Source: Levilactobacillus namurensis DSM 19117 (lineage in GTDB: Bacteria > Bacillota > Bacilli > Lactobacillales > Lactobacillaceae). From it: a stretch of DNA of 64,000 bases. The notes beneath the pieces are model-generated. The model ran no database searches, was not told the DNA's origin, and saw only the letters and a list, made by a program, of their open reading frames with translations. The translations under genes were made by a program, and so were the position numbers. Position 1 is the first letter of the stretch, and the number at the start of each line of letters is the position of its first letter. Shown here piece by piece: positions 44,827 to 54,652 of the stretch. The stretch spans positions 5,366-69,365 of the forward strand of contig NZ_AZDT01000021.1 in the NCBI RefSeq assembly GCF_001434785.1, read 5' to 3'.

Positions 44827-47241
44827 ATGAATTTTTGTCCAAATTGTGGTGCTAAATTGATTTCTGGTTCAAATTTTTGTTCAAATTGTGGAGCTAATTT
44901 GAACAAGTATCGAAATGGAGAAAATACGAAACCTGATAGTGGTCTTGTTTCTCAAAATCAATCAGTGATAGCACCCCAGGAGCCTTCATTGACCGATGAC
45001 GAGATTAAGATGGAAAAGGATATGGCTAAGTCTCATAGCGTAGAACAAAAACAATATTCTGAAAAGTCTATGTCGGTTAATAGTGAGAATGATAAGAGCA
45101 CTCAGTCAACACTAGATACTGAGTCAGTAGATCAGGAAGAATTGTCGTCAGGAAGTACAGAAAAAAGTAATGATGATTTTGCTGAAAGTGACTTTGAACA
45201 AGATTCAGAAGTTGATGAGAAACGTAAGATGAATGTCCAGCCTGCACCACCAAAGAATAGCCCTAAAATAATTACTCATTTGGTTGTAAAACAAGAAAGA
45301 AAAACAGCCTCTGATAATGACCAATTAAATCGACAATTAAGAATACAATTGAATGCGCTCTACATACAATTAACATTAACTTTTGGAACACCTGAAGGGA
45401 GCGGAAGTTTAGCCACTAAATTTTCTCGAATTAAGTTACGAATTTCTAGAAAGATTGAGGGTTATGACCTAGATGAGCTGGCTAATCGAGTTGAACCGCT
45501 TTGTCAAGAGGGACACATTGCGACACAAAGTGAAGTAGATTTTGTTCAAATGTTGATTAGTAAATATCAAAACTATGGTCGAGCTAGTGAGCTTGAAAAA
45601 AATTTGAATTACTTGTCGGGCCAATCGAGTAGTGCAATTGTTGATGCAAAGCATCTTAATCAAATTCAAGAATATATGCATGTTGATCGTGGAACGTTAG
45701 AAAAAGACTTGCTAACAATGATTCAGAATCTGTCGGATCAGCATGGTAAATTAATTTTTCTTGTTGGGAATGTTGGGGATGGAAAATCACATTTAATTGG
45801 TTATTTGATGCAGAAAAATCCCGATATTTTCAAGAAAAATCATGTTCAAGTTCATTATGATGCGACTGAAAGCTTTGATCCTCATAAAACTGCGATGGAA
45901 ACATTGCTAGAAACACTTGATCCCTTTTCGGATGATAAAATCGATACTAATCGGGTGAATTTAATTGTTGCAATTAATATGGGAATTCTAGTTAATTTTA
46001 TGCGTCAGGCTAAGAAAAATGGTAACTTTGGGAAAATGTTGGCTTTCTTAAATGAGTCAGGAATAACGACAAGCGCAACTGATAAAACCAGATTGGTTGA
46101 TACTCAATTTGGATTGCTGTCCTTTCGCGATTATCCGTTATTTGAAATTGATGAGACGGGAACTAAAAGTCAGTTCTACGATGATATATTTACTAAGATT
46201 GCGACACGTTCTGAAGAGAATCCGTTCTATCGGGCTTACAAGGAAGATAGAGCAGCGTATGTTATGCGGCTAACCCATCATAATTATGAACTATTTATGA
46301 ATTCAAAGGTTCGAGATACACTGAAGTTTTTACTTATCAAGATTCAAGTAGAATCAAAGGTCATTATTTCAACTCGAGCATTACTTGAGCTGATTCATGA
46401 TATTTTGGTTCCTACTCGATTGGAAGAAAATGATGTAATTACGTATCGATATTCACTACCTTACTTATTATTTGGTGGGTCTGGAGACTCAGCAATAATT
46501 AAAAAAATTAATGAATTTGATCCGCAAAAGTTTCAAAATCAGCAAGTAGAAGAACTGATGACACGTGTTTATAATTCGCATAAAAATTTACAAAAATTAA
46601 CAGAAATGTTTTTAGGATCTCAAGGTGCAAAACAAATCGAATGGCTTTGGGACTATATTAATGTTGATAAAGCATCCTTTGAAGAAAAGGTAGGCTTATT
46701 ATTGCGTATGAAATATTTGTTGGACCGCCAGAATTCAATTTTTGATGACAGGCTCTATCATCAATATTTAAATCAGTTAGCATCTGCAAGTACGGGAGAT
46801 GCGCATAATCCGAATAATCGAGAACTTTATAAAAAGGCTAAACAATTCATCTATGATTGGAATGGGAGCCCCCAAAGCAATTATATTTTTACCTTTATTA
46901 ATGAACGTAAAAAATTTGGTGTTGCAGTACCTTTCAATTTAGTGTTTAAAGGTATTACAGAACATGATTTTAATGTTGTATTTGAATTGAAAAATGCTGA
47001 TGCTAATCAATCTTATCCATTGGTTATTGATTATGATTTATTTGTGCTAATTAATCGGGTGAACCAAGGATATTTATTGAAAGCCGACGATCGGCATCAG
47101 TTTGTAAATGTTGCAACATTTATTGAGAATATTACGAAGAGTAAGCAAACGAATAAGGAAACCTTAATTGGAAATATTGAAACGAATAAGTTTTATCGGC
47201 TAACCGATGATGGGATGGGTGTTGAAATGGGAGAGGTGTAG
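44827..47241 (+). CDS. dptF: DptF-like P-loop protein with N-terminal zinc ribbon (phosphorothioation-linked restriction)
   Basis: 804 residues. Zinc ribbon at residues 1-25 (MNFCPNCGAKL...FCSNCGANL), a Ser/Glu/Asp-rich linker to about 140, a helical part, then a P-loop ATPase with Walker A LVGNVGDGKSHLIG near residue 313 followed by VHYDATESFDPH. Gene order and partner sizes match DptF-DptG-DptH (DndFGH), the restriction arm of DNA phosphorothioate systems, where F is the first ATPase. Known DptF proteins are about 500-560 residues; the extra length is the ribbon and linker. GTTAGGGGGA precedes the ATG. Strongly AT-rich, so probably acquired. I am fairly, not fully, sure of the family; the call rests partly on the third gene. 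Confidence 0.65.
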   Translation: MNFCPNCGAKLISGSNFCSNCGANLNKYRNGENTKPDSGLVSQNQSVIAPQEPSLTDDEIKMEKDMAKSHSVEQKQYSEKSMSVNSENDKSTQSTLDTESVDQEELSSGSTEKSNDDFAESDFEQDSEVDEKRKMNVQPAPPKNSPKIITHLVVKQERKTASDNDQLNRQLRIQLNALYIQLTLTFGTPEGSGSLATKFSRIKLRISRKIEGYDLDELANRVEPLCQEGHIATQSEVDFVQMLISKYQNYGRASELEKNLNYLSGQSSSAIVDAKHLNQIQEYMHVDRGTLEKDLLTMIQNLSDQHGKLIFLVGNVGDGKSHLIGYLMQKNPDIFKKNHVQVHYDATESFDPHKTAMETLLETLDPFSDDKIDTNRVNLIVAINMGILVNFMRQAKKNGNFGKMLAFLNESGITTSATDKTRLVDTQFGLLSFRDYPLFEIDETGTKSQFYDDIFTKIATRSEENPFYRAYKEDRAAYVMRLTHHNYELFMNSKVRDTLKFLLIKIQVESKVIISTRALLELIHDILVPTRLEENDVITYRYSLPYLLFGGSGDSAIIKKINEFDPQKFQNQQVEELMTRVYNSHKNLQKLTEMFLGSQGAKQIEWLWDYINVDKASFEEKVGLLLRMKYLLDRQNSIFDDRLYHQYLNQLASASTGDAHNPNNRELYKKAKQFIYDWNGSPQSNYIFTFINERKKFGVAVPFNLVFKGITEHDFNVVFELKNADANQSYPLVIDYDLFVLINRVNQGYLLKADDRHQFVNVATFIENITKSKQTNKETLIGNIETNKFYRLTDDGMGVEMGEV

Positions 47242-47244
47242 CTA

Positions 47245-48585
47245 ATGAATGAAGAAGTTAATAACTTGTGCACAATTCTGCATTTTGATACGAAGTTTAA
47301 AGCAACGCATGATTTTGAAGGACGTGTATTACCCTTTTTTACGCGAAACCCGGAACGGATTAAGTATACAAATGGTTTTAGCCCAGTAGTGGGCGTTGTT
47401 GCACGAGTAGTTAATGATAAAAATGCAGAGCTTAATCAGGAAACTTTAAACTCACGAGATCCATTAATTGATACGAGAATTGATAAGTCAATTGTTGATC
47501 AACTTTTTTCTCCAGATGTTTACCGTGCAATGCCAAGCTCGAAGCTATTGCAGTATTTACCGTTATCAGAGGGGAAAGATCGCACTGGCGAGATTTTATT
47601 AGGGAAGTTTTTGGTAGATTTGCTAAATTTGAAAAATAATCAATTATTTATAGCGAGTTTTAGCGATACAGAACCTACTAATTTATACGAACGAGTTGTA
47701 TTTGAAGAATTAGAAACGACTGAGGTTATGCAAAAATCTAAACCTAATCATTTCGAATTTTATGATGGCGGTTATTACGAAAATTTATTTAAACAGGATG
47801 TTCAAAGGTTAATGCAAGATCGTGGTTATTATTATGACCATATTTCTGAGCTATTGAGGTTCTATTACTTTATTTATGTTAGTCAGACAATTGTAAGAAT
47901 TAGTGATACCGAGGCTAATAATACGATTACGCCTTTGTATTTTGCTTTAGAAAACGAGCCCGTTTCTCGTTCAAGACAAGCGGTTAGAGCGGGATATTCA
48001 ATGGTGTATCAACATGGTCAAGATTTATTAACGGATGTTGATGTTTTGAATTATTTAAATGCGTTAATTCCAGATGAAAATCACTTTTTTTGGAAAAATC
48101 AGATATTAGCTTCTGACTTTGATTATCATCATGTACTATATGATAATTTAATGGAATTTTTACCTCTGTTTGCACGGAATTTGGATGCCGCGATTACGGA
48201 GGGCGTTAACTTTAATTTTCCTGATTTAAAGACAGCAGTTGATGGCTTACGAAGATTATTAGCTAGAAGAAGTGATGCCAATCGTGCGACCAGTGCTCGT
48301 TATGCAAAATCATTTGAGGAAATTGCCCAACAGGGGTTTGTTAGACAACACGGTCGCCTTGGGCGAACCTTTTCTTTAAGTAATCATATGGTGCTATTGT
48401 TGACCACAGCCATTGTTGGTAAAGGAAAGTTACCGTTAAATTTTGTTTTTGAAGAACTGAAGAAGCGTGGCGTTTATTTTGATCGAATGACACGAAATCG
48501 TATCATTGCATTATTTGAACAAGCTAATATTCTAGAAAAATTAAGTGATAGCGGGGATGCACAATATGTTAGAGGAATATTATAA
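47245..48585 (+). CDS. dptG: DptG-like protein of the restriction module
   Basis: 446 residues, cytoplasmic, no motif I can name. Length fits DptG (about 420-450) and it lies between the DptF- and DptH-like genes, with 3 bp to the first and a 20-bp overlap with the second. The N-terminus reads LCTILHFDTKFKATHDFEGR; the C-terminus looks like a winged helix (LPLNFVFEELKKRGVYFDRM). DptG is thought to bridge the two ATPases. GAGAGGTG precedes the ATG. The call is mainly by context. Confidence 0.6.
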   Translation: MNEEVNNLCTILHFDTKFKATHDFEGRVLPFFTRNPERIKYTNGFSPVVGVVARVVNDKNAELNQETLNSRDPLIDTRIDKSIVDQLFSPDVYRAMPSSKLLQYLPLSEGKDRTGEILLGKFLVDLLNLKNNQLFIASFSDTEPTNLYERVVFEELETTEVMQKSKPNHFEFYDGGYYENLFKQDVQRLMQDRGYYYDHISELLRFYYFIYVSQTIVRISDTEANNTITPLYFALENEPVSRSRQAVRAGYSMVYQHGQDLLTDVDVLNYLNALIPDENHFFWKNQILASDFDYHHVLYDNLMEFLPLFARNLDAAITEGVNFNFPDLKTAVDGLRRLLARRSDANRATSARYAKSFEEIAQQGFVRQHGRLGRTFSLSNHMVLLLTTAIVGKGKLPLNFVFEELKKRGVYFDRMTRNRIIALFEQANILEKLSDSGDAQYVRGIL

Positions 48586-51500
48586 ATTTTTATGTAAGCG
48601 CCTTGTTGCATGGGCTAATAAGGTTGAAATTTCACCTGGTGACCGGTATGTATTGAGTTTTGAAGAGTCGCAACAAGTTCGTAATTTTATGAATGAGTTA
48701 GGTCGTTTAGGTGAGGTGGAACAACTCCAGATAAGTCAAGGAGAAAGTGGATTTGCTGGTCTAGCAATTATGTTAAACCAACCAGTGTCCATGAAGTTGG
48801 TTGTGGTTTCAACAAATAATGTAACACCGGATTACTTGGTTAATCTTCGAAATCAAATTGGACGTCAACAGGGGATTTGGAAAGATACAGCATTGCTCTT
48901 TGTTTCGAATCAAATTCTGGATAGCATTAATAGCGGGGCCAAAGATATTAGTCGGCAGGGTGGTCCCTTTAATTTGGATGAGCTTCGTAAAAATCTGGAA
49001 TTTGAAATTCAGCAAAGCAAAAGCTTAAATCTTAAAGAACAACAAATTCTTAAGGTTATGGTTCGATCTTTCTTTAAGGGTGAACAGACACTTACGTTGA
49101 TGGATTTCGCAGATGCTTATGCCATCCTTGAAAAGGGAAATATCGATCCTGATGATTATACAAAAATGGGATACTTTCAGGATAAGAGTTTAATGACCTT
49201 TGATGATGACGATATTGAAAAGCGCCTCGAAAACAATCATGATGATTTTGCAGAAATCAATATGATTCGGGGATTTGGAGATACAAAGGAGAAACTAGAA
49301 AAGTTAGTAACGGGTGATCATTTAAAAGTAGATTTAGCTGGAAATGATTGGCAAAAAGTGGATTATAAACGTATTTTGGAAGGGAAAGCAGAGTTAGCAG
49401 AAACTAATCAGGTGAAAATCGCTTATCTGCCTGACCAACTATTAAAAGATAATGCTGACCTTCAAATTTGGGATCGACCGCAAAAGATGACTAAGGCGGG
49501 TCAGCGAAATCGACAGTTAATAATTTTCAATCCAATGGGTCAGTCGGAGTTAGTCTTACGTATTCCTTTTGATAAATCAATTAAACGAGATGGACTTAGT
49601 AACAAAACTGAAAAGAGTACCAATCCTAAGGTTAGTATTAGTGGGCACCATTTAAAATTAACTTTTAATCTGCTAAATGATAGTGAAGCAACGTCCACTA
49701 AAATTGTTTATAAGCACCAGAACAAAGGGTCTTTAAGATTTACTTTTAACATTGTAATTTTACCAATCGTTCCAGCGTTAATTAGTGCGTTGCGTCCCTT
49801 TTATTCATTATCAATTGGAAGTAAGCAGTCGTATACTATTAACCTTCCCAGTGATATTGCAGATTTTGAATTGGGAACTGGTGTAAAAGAAGAGATTATC
49901 GCTCACTCAATTAGCGACTTAGATGGCCTGCGGGTTACCAAATGGAAGAAAATAGTAATTAAAACCAGTGATTTAATTTTAAATGATGATGCAGATGAAA
50001 AATTTGAATTACTAATTGGTAATCTTAAGATTCCATTTTTATTTGTGGATGAAGAGGAACGGATAGTTCCGCGGAATGCAGTTTATTTAGAGAATTTTCG
50101 GCGTCAACATTCAATTGATGGTCATTATCGTAATAAACAGGTTTTTTTTGGCGAAATGGCATGTAGTGTATATGAGTCTCAAAAACGTTTTTTAGATTTA
50201 GAATTTGAAGCAATTCATGATAATCAGTTAATTGTGGATTCAGATTATGAAGGCTTTGACTTAGAGGACTCATTAAAAAAGGCTTATGGGAGTTTGTTTT
50301 TTGAATTACGGCGTCGGCAAACTACTATGAGCTTGGTGATTTGGGATGAAGAAATTCAAAGATTAGTTCAGGCTATCTTAGATGAAGTTCAATCAGAGAT
50401 TGATACTCAGGAGGATAGGATTGAGCTGCCAATTAAAATTCAAAATATTGTGCACATTGGGGAATTTAATATTGACGGCGACATTGCATATGCCCCATTT
50501 AATCCAATGCTTTTGGCGTATCAATTACAAGTTGAGCAAGAAGTCGGTCAAGAAAATTTATCTGACACTATACAGCGAAAGCTAAACCCTACTCATTTAG
50601 TTCCATATTTGAAGCGAGAAGGAGTTGCATACAAAACAGACTATATATCTAATGCACCACGTTGGTTAATTTATTCCAAAACTAAATTATCTAAATTTAG
50701 TGAAGTTTCGCAGAGAATTATTACGGAGCGACTAAAGGATTTTAAAAAGCACTTTGATTATCTTTTTACGTTAAATCCACAAATTAAATATAATGTTCGT
50801 GCTGTTAATATTAAGGATGAACGGCTCTTAATTAAAAGTATCACGGATTATTTAATTTTTGAGATTAGTCAAAATAAAGAGGATCTTTCTCAGATTAATC
50901 CTGTCTCCTTGCATATCATAAACCGAGAAAATCAGCATTTGAACCCAGATGTTAATCAATTTTATAAAATTCATACCAGGTCAGATTATGAGAGCTTTTT
51001 CCATCAACCATTAAAGTCGATTCAAGATGTTAATTCAGATCAGATTATTGAAACACTTCAAAATAAGCTAGATATATTTTATGGGGAAAGTCAAGAAATT
51101 AATTACCATATTACTTTCTATCAATTTACGAATCAACTAACCTTGGGGCAATATAGTACAGAACAACTAACAATGAACTATTCGATTGATGGTTTAATTG
51201 GTGGTGATGAGTATACTAATGTTCAGAATAGTATTAAGAGTGGCTTCGGTACTAAAGGTTTGTCTGAGATTAAGATGTCTGGTGCGTTGAAAATGGCTAA
51301 GGCTTGGAATGAGCTGTTGGTTGCTACTGTTCAAAAACATGCGGTAATGAGTCATGGTCAATCATTGACAAATAGTATTGAGGAAGTCGATGATCGAGAA
51401 TTTCAACGTCAGTTTGATGGGAGTAAGTGGGTTACATTATTAAATCCTGAGGTAAAATTAGATTACTTTTCGCAAATGAATCATAATATATATGTCATTC

Positions 51501-53857
51501 ATTATACGGATTATACTAATTCTGCAAATTATGAATCCATTACGCTGACCAAAAAAGTCCATCAATATGAAATTATTTTATCAGATAATTTACCAGATAC
51601 AGTTGATGGTCGGAATAACCAGGATTTCTTAACGACAATTATAAAATCGTTCAATGTCCTGAATGGTGAATGGTTGTTGCGTTTAGTTAGCCATCGGAAT
51701 CAAGGAAATACGGTAAGAGAAAAGTTAAGCATTATGGCAGTATATAAAGAAATGTTAGGTATTTTGAATAGTTCTAGAGTTATTTGGATTCCGTTATCAC
51801 TAGAAGAGATTTTAAGAGTATCAGGTTCTTTCGTGGGCGAAACGAGAAATGATTCTATTTTTAGTGCTAAGAGCTTAGGAGCACAAGGAAAAATATCTGA
51901 CGATCTGTTGTTTATTGGTCTTTGGGACTATGAAGGCCAGCTTAAGGTGACATTTTTACCGACTGAAGTTAAAGTTGGTAAAAATGCTGATCAAGTTATT
52001 AGCAAAGCAGATACTCAGGTAGAAAAAACTTTTAATGTTTTAAAAAAGTTTATTTTTGATGCGATTGATTTTAAATCAGATTTTTATTTGGATTTCTTTA
52101 TGAAGTTGTACTTTGCAAATGCTGCAAAGTTATTTAGCAATGGTGAAATGAGTGTGGATGTTTACCAGCAATTGCAGCAATATCGACAGAGTGTGAGTCA
52201 GGGGAAATTAAAGGTTGATAATACTCTAACTGATGTTTATCGAAATAAATTTATTTTTTCGCTAAAACGTGATGTAACTAATCGGTCGTTACGAGTAAAT
52301 GAAGATTATACGTTAGTTGAGGTTCCTGAGAATGATGCCTATCGCATTTCCGGAATTAAAACGCAACGAGTTATTGATTCAGTTCAAAATGATCAAATGG
52401 GGTTCGATGTATCCCGATTATTAAGTCATATTTCACAAAAGGATGGGGAAGCGTATCGGCAACTTACCAATGCAGAAAATCATAGTAAGACCCAAGAGGA
52501 TAATTTAAGACAACCTGTGGTAGCTCAATCAGAAGTTGCTGAAAAAGCATTACTTGACTCAAAAGTGGAGACAGGTAGTATGTCGGAAGAAACAGTAATA
52601 CAGGATGAATCAGGAGTAAGCCAAAGCGATGTAGAACTAACGGCTTCTAATGACATTCAAGAAGCACGGCCAGAACCGAGAGACTTGAATAAGCCATCAC
52701 TGGTTTACTCGGAATCCTCAAAGGAATCTTTAAAGGGAACACATTTGCGTGGTAATCGACGAATTCTTCTGGGAACAGTAGATGGTTCTAGTCAAAAAGC
52801 ATATTGGGAATATGATGATCATCAGTTGGCCAATCGTCATATGTTAATTACGGGGAAGTCTGGACAAGGGAAAACGTATTTTATTCAGACTTTACTATAT
52901 GAATTTTCTCGTAATAAAATTGATTCCTTAATTATTGATTATACCGATAGCTATTTACCAAATCAGTTAGATAGAACTTTGAAAGAAGCAGTTCCTAATA
53001 TTCGGCAACACATTGTGATGAAGGAACACCTAGCGATAAATCCGTTTAAGTATAATAAGTATAGTATTGGCGATTATCAATACTATGAAAAAACTGAAAA
53101 TGTGGTAGCTAGGGTTGCTGAAGTTTTAGACTTTGTTTTTGGATTGGGTATTCAACAAAAGAGTCGGCTGATTACAATTATGAACGAGGGAATGGCTAAA
53201 AATAAGAATTATACGTTCAGTAAATTGAAGGATCAATTGAGTGAGGATAAAAATGATCGTACTTTGTACGGCCGATTACAAACGTTACTTGACAATGATC
53301 CCTTTACCTATGGAAAAACTAATTTTGATTGGTCGAGTTATTTTGGATCAACCGGTCAGATTAATATTATTCAGTTAAGTCACTATCCGGCTTCTGTTCA
53401 GAAGGCAATGATTGAGTTTGTCTTATGGGATTTATTTAACTATTCTCAAATGTATACGGACCGTCATTTGGTTTACCCCGTTTTTTTAGACGAAGTTCAA
53501 AATTTAAACTTTGCACGTGAAGCACCTACCTTTAAAATTTTAACGGAAGGACGTAAGTTTGGTTGGTCTGGAATCTTTGCAACGCAATCGTTAAGCAGTA
53601 TTAAAGGAGAAGTCGATTCTATTTATAATACTGCAGAACAAGTGCATTTTTTGCCTCCAGAGAGTCAGACTCGTGCTATTGCGAAAACGCTGAGTTCTAA
53701 TCATAATCGACAGAAAATGTATGAGCAAGAGTTGTCTACGCTGCAAAAAGGGCAGTGTGTTGTAAATGGTCCAGAATTAGGGGAAAATGATCGTTTAATT
53801 AAAACGGCAAATATTATAAATATTGATAGCTTAGAAAGTCGTGTTAGTCGAGAGTAA
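48566..53857 (+). CDS. dptH: DptH-like giant HerA/FtsK-type ATPase of the restriction module
   Basis: 1763 residues. A very long N-terminal part without clear known motifs is followed by an acidic linker and a C-terminal HerA/FtsK-like ATPase: Walker A ITGKSGQGKTYFIQTLLYEF (~1427-1446), Walker B YPVFLDEVQNLNF (~1640) and FKILTEGRKFGWSGIFATQS, the pattern I associate with DptH. DptH is the largest subunit of the DndFGH complex, which attacks DNA lacking phosphorothioate marks. Three starts are possible (GTG 48545, ATG 48557, ATG 48566); AGCGGGG is best spaced for 48566. AT-rich; ends at a terminator. No nuclease motif was found by eye. Confidence 0.75.
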   Translation: MLEEYYKFLCKRLVAWANKVEISPGDRYVLSFEESQQVRNFMNELGRLGEVEQLQISQGESGFAGLAIMLNQPVSMKLVVVSTNNVTPDYLVNLRNQIGRQQGIWKDTALLFVSNQILDSINSGAKDISRQGGPFNLDELRKNLEFEIQQSKSLNLKEQQILKVMVRSFFKGEQTLTLMDFADAYAILEKGNIDPDDYTKMGYFQDKSLMTFDDDDIEKRLENNHDDFAEINMIRGFGDTKEKLEKLVTGDHLKVDLAGNDWQKVDYKRILEGKAELAETNQVKIAYLPDQLLKDNADLQIWDRPQKMTKAGQRNRQLIIFNPMGQSELVLRIPFDKSIKRDGLSNKTEKSTNPKVSISGHHLKLTFNLLNDSEATSTKIVYKHQNKGSLRFTFNIVILPIVPALISALRPFYSLSIGSKQSYTINLPSDIADFELGTGVKEEIIAHSISDLDGLRVTKWKKIVIKTSDLILNDDADEKFELLIGNLKIPFLFVDEEERIVPRNAVYLENFRRQHSIDGHYRNKQVFFGEMACSVYESQKRFLDLEFEAIHDNQLIVDSDYEGFDLEDSLKKAYGSLFFELRRRQTTMSLVIWDEEIQRLVQAILDEVQSEIDTQEDRIELPIKIQNIVHIGEFNIDGDIAYAPFNPMLLAYQLQVEQEVGQENLSDTIQRKLNPTHLVPYLKREGVAYKTDYISNAPRWLIYSKTKLSKFSEVSQRIITERLKDFKKHFDYLFTLNPQIKYNVRAVNIKDERLLIKSITDYLIFEISQNKEDLSQINPVSLHIINRENQHLNPDVNQFYKIHTRSDYESFFHQPLKSIQDVNSDQIIETLQNKLDIFYGESQEINYHITFYQFTNQLTLGQYSTEQLTMNYSIDGLIGGDEYTNVQNSIKSGFGTKGLSEIKMSGALKMAKAWNELLVATVQKHAVMSHGQSLTNSIEEVDDREFQRQFDGSKWVTLLNPEVKLDYFSQMNHNIYVIHYTDYTNSANYESITLTKKVHQYEIILSDNLPDTVDGRNNQDFLTTIIKSFNVLNGEWLLRLVSHRNQGNTVREKLSIMAVYKEMLGILNSSRVIWIPLSLEEILRVSGSFVGETRNDSIFSAKSLGAQGKISDDLLFIGLWDYEGQLKVTFLPTEVKVGKNADQVISKADTQVEKTFNVLKKFIFDAIDFKSDFYLDFFMKLYFANAAKLFSNGEMSVDVYQQLQQYRQSVSQGKLKVDNTLTDVYRNKFIFSLKRDVTNRSLRVNEDYTLVEVPENDAYRISGIKTQRVIDSVQNDQMGFDVSRLLSHISQKDGEAYRQLTNAENHSKTQEDNLRQPVVAQSEVAEKALLDSKVETGSMSEETVIQDESGVSQSDVELTASNDIQEARPEPRDLNKPSLVYSESSKESLKGTHLRGNRRILLGTVDGSSQKAYWEYDDHQLANRHMLITGKSGQGKTYFIQTLLYEFSRNKIDSLIIDYTDSYLPNQLDRTLKEAVPNIRQHIVMKEHLAINPFKYNKYSIGDYQYYEKTENVVARVAEVLDFVFGLGIQQKSRLITIMNEGMAKNKNYTFSKLKDQLSEDKNDRTLYGRLQTLLDNDPFTYGKTNFDWSSYFGSTGQINIIQLSHYPASVQKAMIEFVLWDLFNYSQMYTDRHLVYPVFLDEVQNLNFAREAPTFKILTEGRKFGWSGIFATQSLSSIKGEVDSIYNTAEQVHFLPPESQTRAIAKTLSSNHNRQKMYEQELSTLQKGQCVVNGPELGENDRLIKTANIINIDSLESRVSRE

Positions 53858-53866
53858 CTAACTGAA

Positions 53867-53894
53867 AAAGGCGTGGCCCGCGGGTCACGCCTTT
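53867..53894. terminator. Bidirectional terminator
   Basis: AAAGGCGTGGCCCG and CGGGTCACGCCTTT form a 14-bp near-perfect hairpin between the DptH-like gene and the convergent DUF4811 gene. Confidence 0.8.
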
Positions 53895-53902
53895 CGTGTC
53901 TT

Positions 53903-54652
53903 CTATTCTACGGGTTGCGCTTTAGCTTGGGCAATCAGCTTGGCTTTCAACTGTGGCAGTTGTTGCTGGGCCTGGGTGGTAGCTGCCCGAGTGGCGCGTT
54001 GTTTGATGGCTTGGAGTTGGTCGTCAGTCAGGCTGGGATTGGCTAGCCGTTGCTCGGCGACAATTTGGGCCACGGTCCCGGCTAGGGTGTGCTTGGCACT
54101 TCGGATTTGGTCGTCCGCTGCTTGGGCTAACCATTTAGACTGCCGGACGCTGAGGGTCTCCCAGCTCCGGGGCAGAACAAACGTGTTTTCCGTCTTGATG
54201 ACTTCGTGGTGTTTGCCGGTGTCGGAGAAGAGCCACCGCCAGATTCCCGGCCGGTACCGCCAACTAGTGGTCTTGGTCACCAGTGTCGGGGTCGCGGTGT
54301 TCTGGAGGCTGATCCGGTTGGTGGTTTTGAGGTCCGCTACGGTATGGTGTTGCCGGTTAGATGTTGGTAACCGGTAGGCGTAGACCCGTTCCATGGACGA
54401 GTGTTTCAAGGGCTGATAGACCAGTAAGTCGAGTTGCCGACTAGGAGAGACCGAGGCAATTTTAGTGGTCTTGGTGGTGGTGACTTGAACCATCCCCCAG
54501 TGCCAGTTATCGTTGCCAATCATCAGCAGGGCTGCGCCTAATAGGATCAGACAACCTAGGGTTCCCCCGCCGATGCGCAGGGCCTTGGTGGGTAAGAGTA
54601 GGGCACCGAAGACGAACAGTAGGATATCGGCGAATAAAATGATCAGAATCAT
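53903..54652 (-). CDS. DUF4811 membrane-anchored protein
   Basis: 249 residues with two N-terminal helices (ILIILFADILLFVFGALLL; GCLILLGAALLMIG) and a soluble part ending in a helical, Gln/Ala-rich region. DUF4811 proteins in lactobacilli typically follow a DHA2 exporter, as here; the start overlaps the exporter stop by 4 bp (ATGA). It may be an accessory subunit of the pump. Function not established. Confidence 0.75.
   Translation of the reverse strand: MILIILFADILLFVFGALLLPTKALRIGGGTLGCLILLGAALLMIGNDNWHWGMVQVTTTKTTKIASVSPSRQLDLLVYQPLKHSSMERVYAYRLPTSNRQHHTVADLKTTNRISLQNTATPTLVTKTTSWRYRPGIWRWLFSDTGKHHEVIKTENTFVLPRSWETLSVRQSKWLAQAADDQIRSAKHTLAGTVAQIVAEQRLANPSLTDDQLQAIKQRATRAATTQAQQQLPQLKAKLIAQAKAQPVE

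Noticed and set aside
44827-53857. BREX or DISARM system
   Set aside because: No methyltransferase, PglZ, DrmA helicase or phospholipase-like gene is present; the three-gene order and the large HerA-type ATPase fit DptFGH better.
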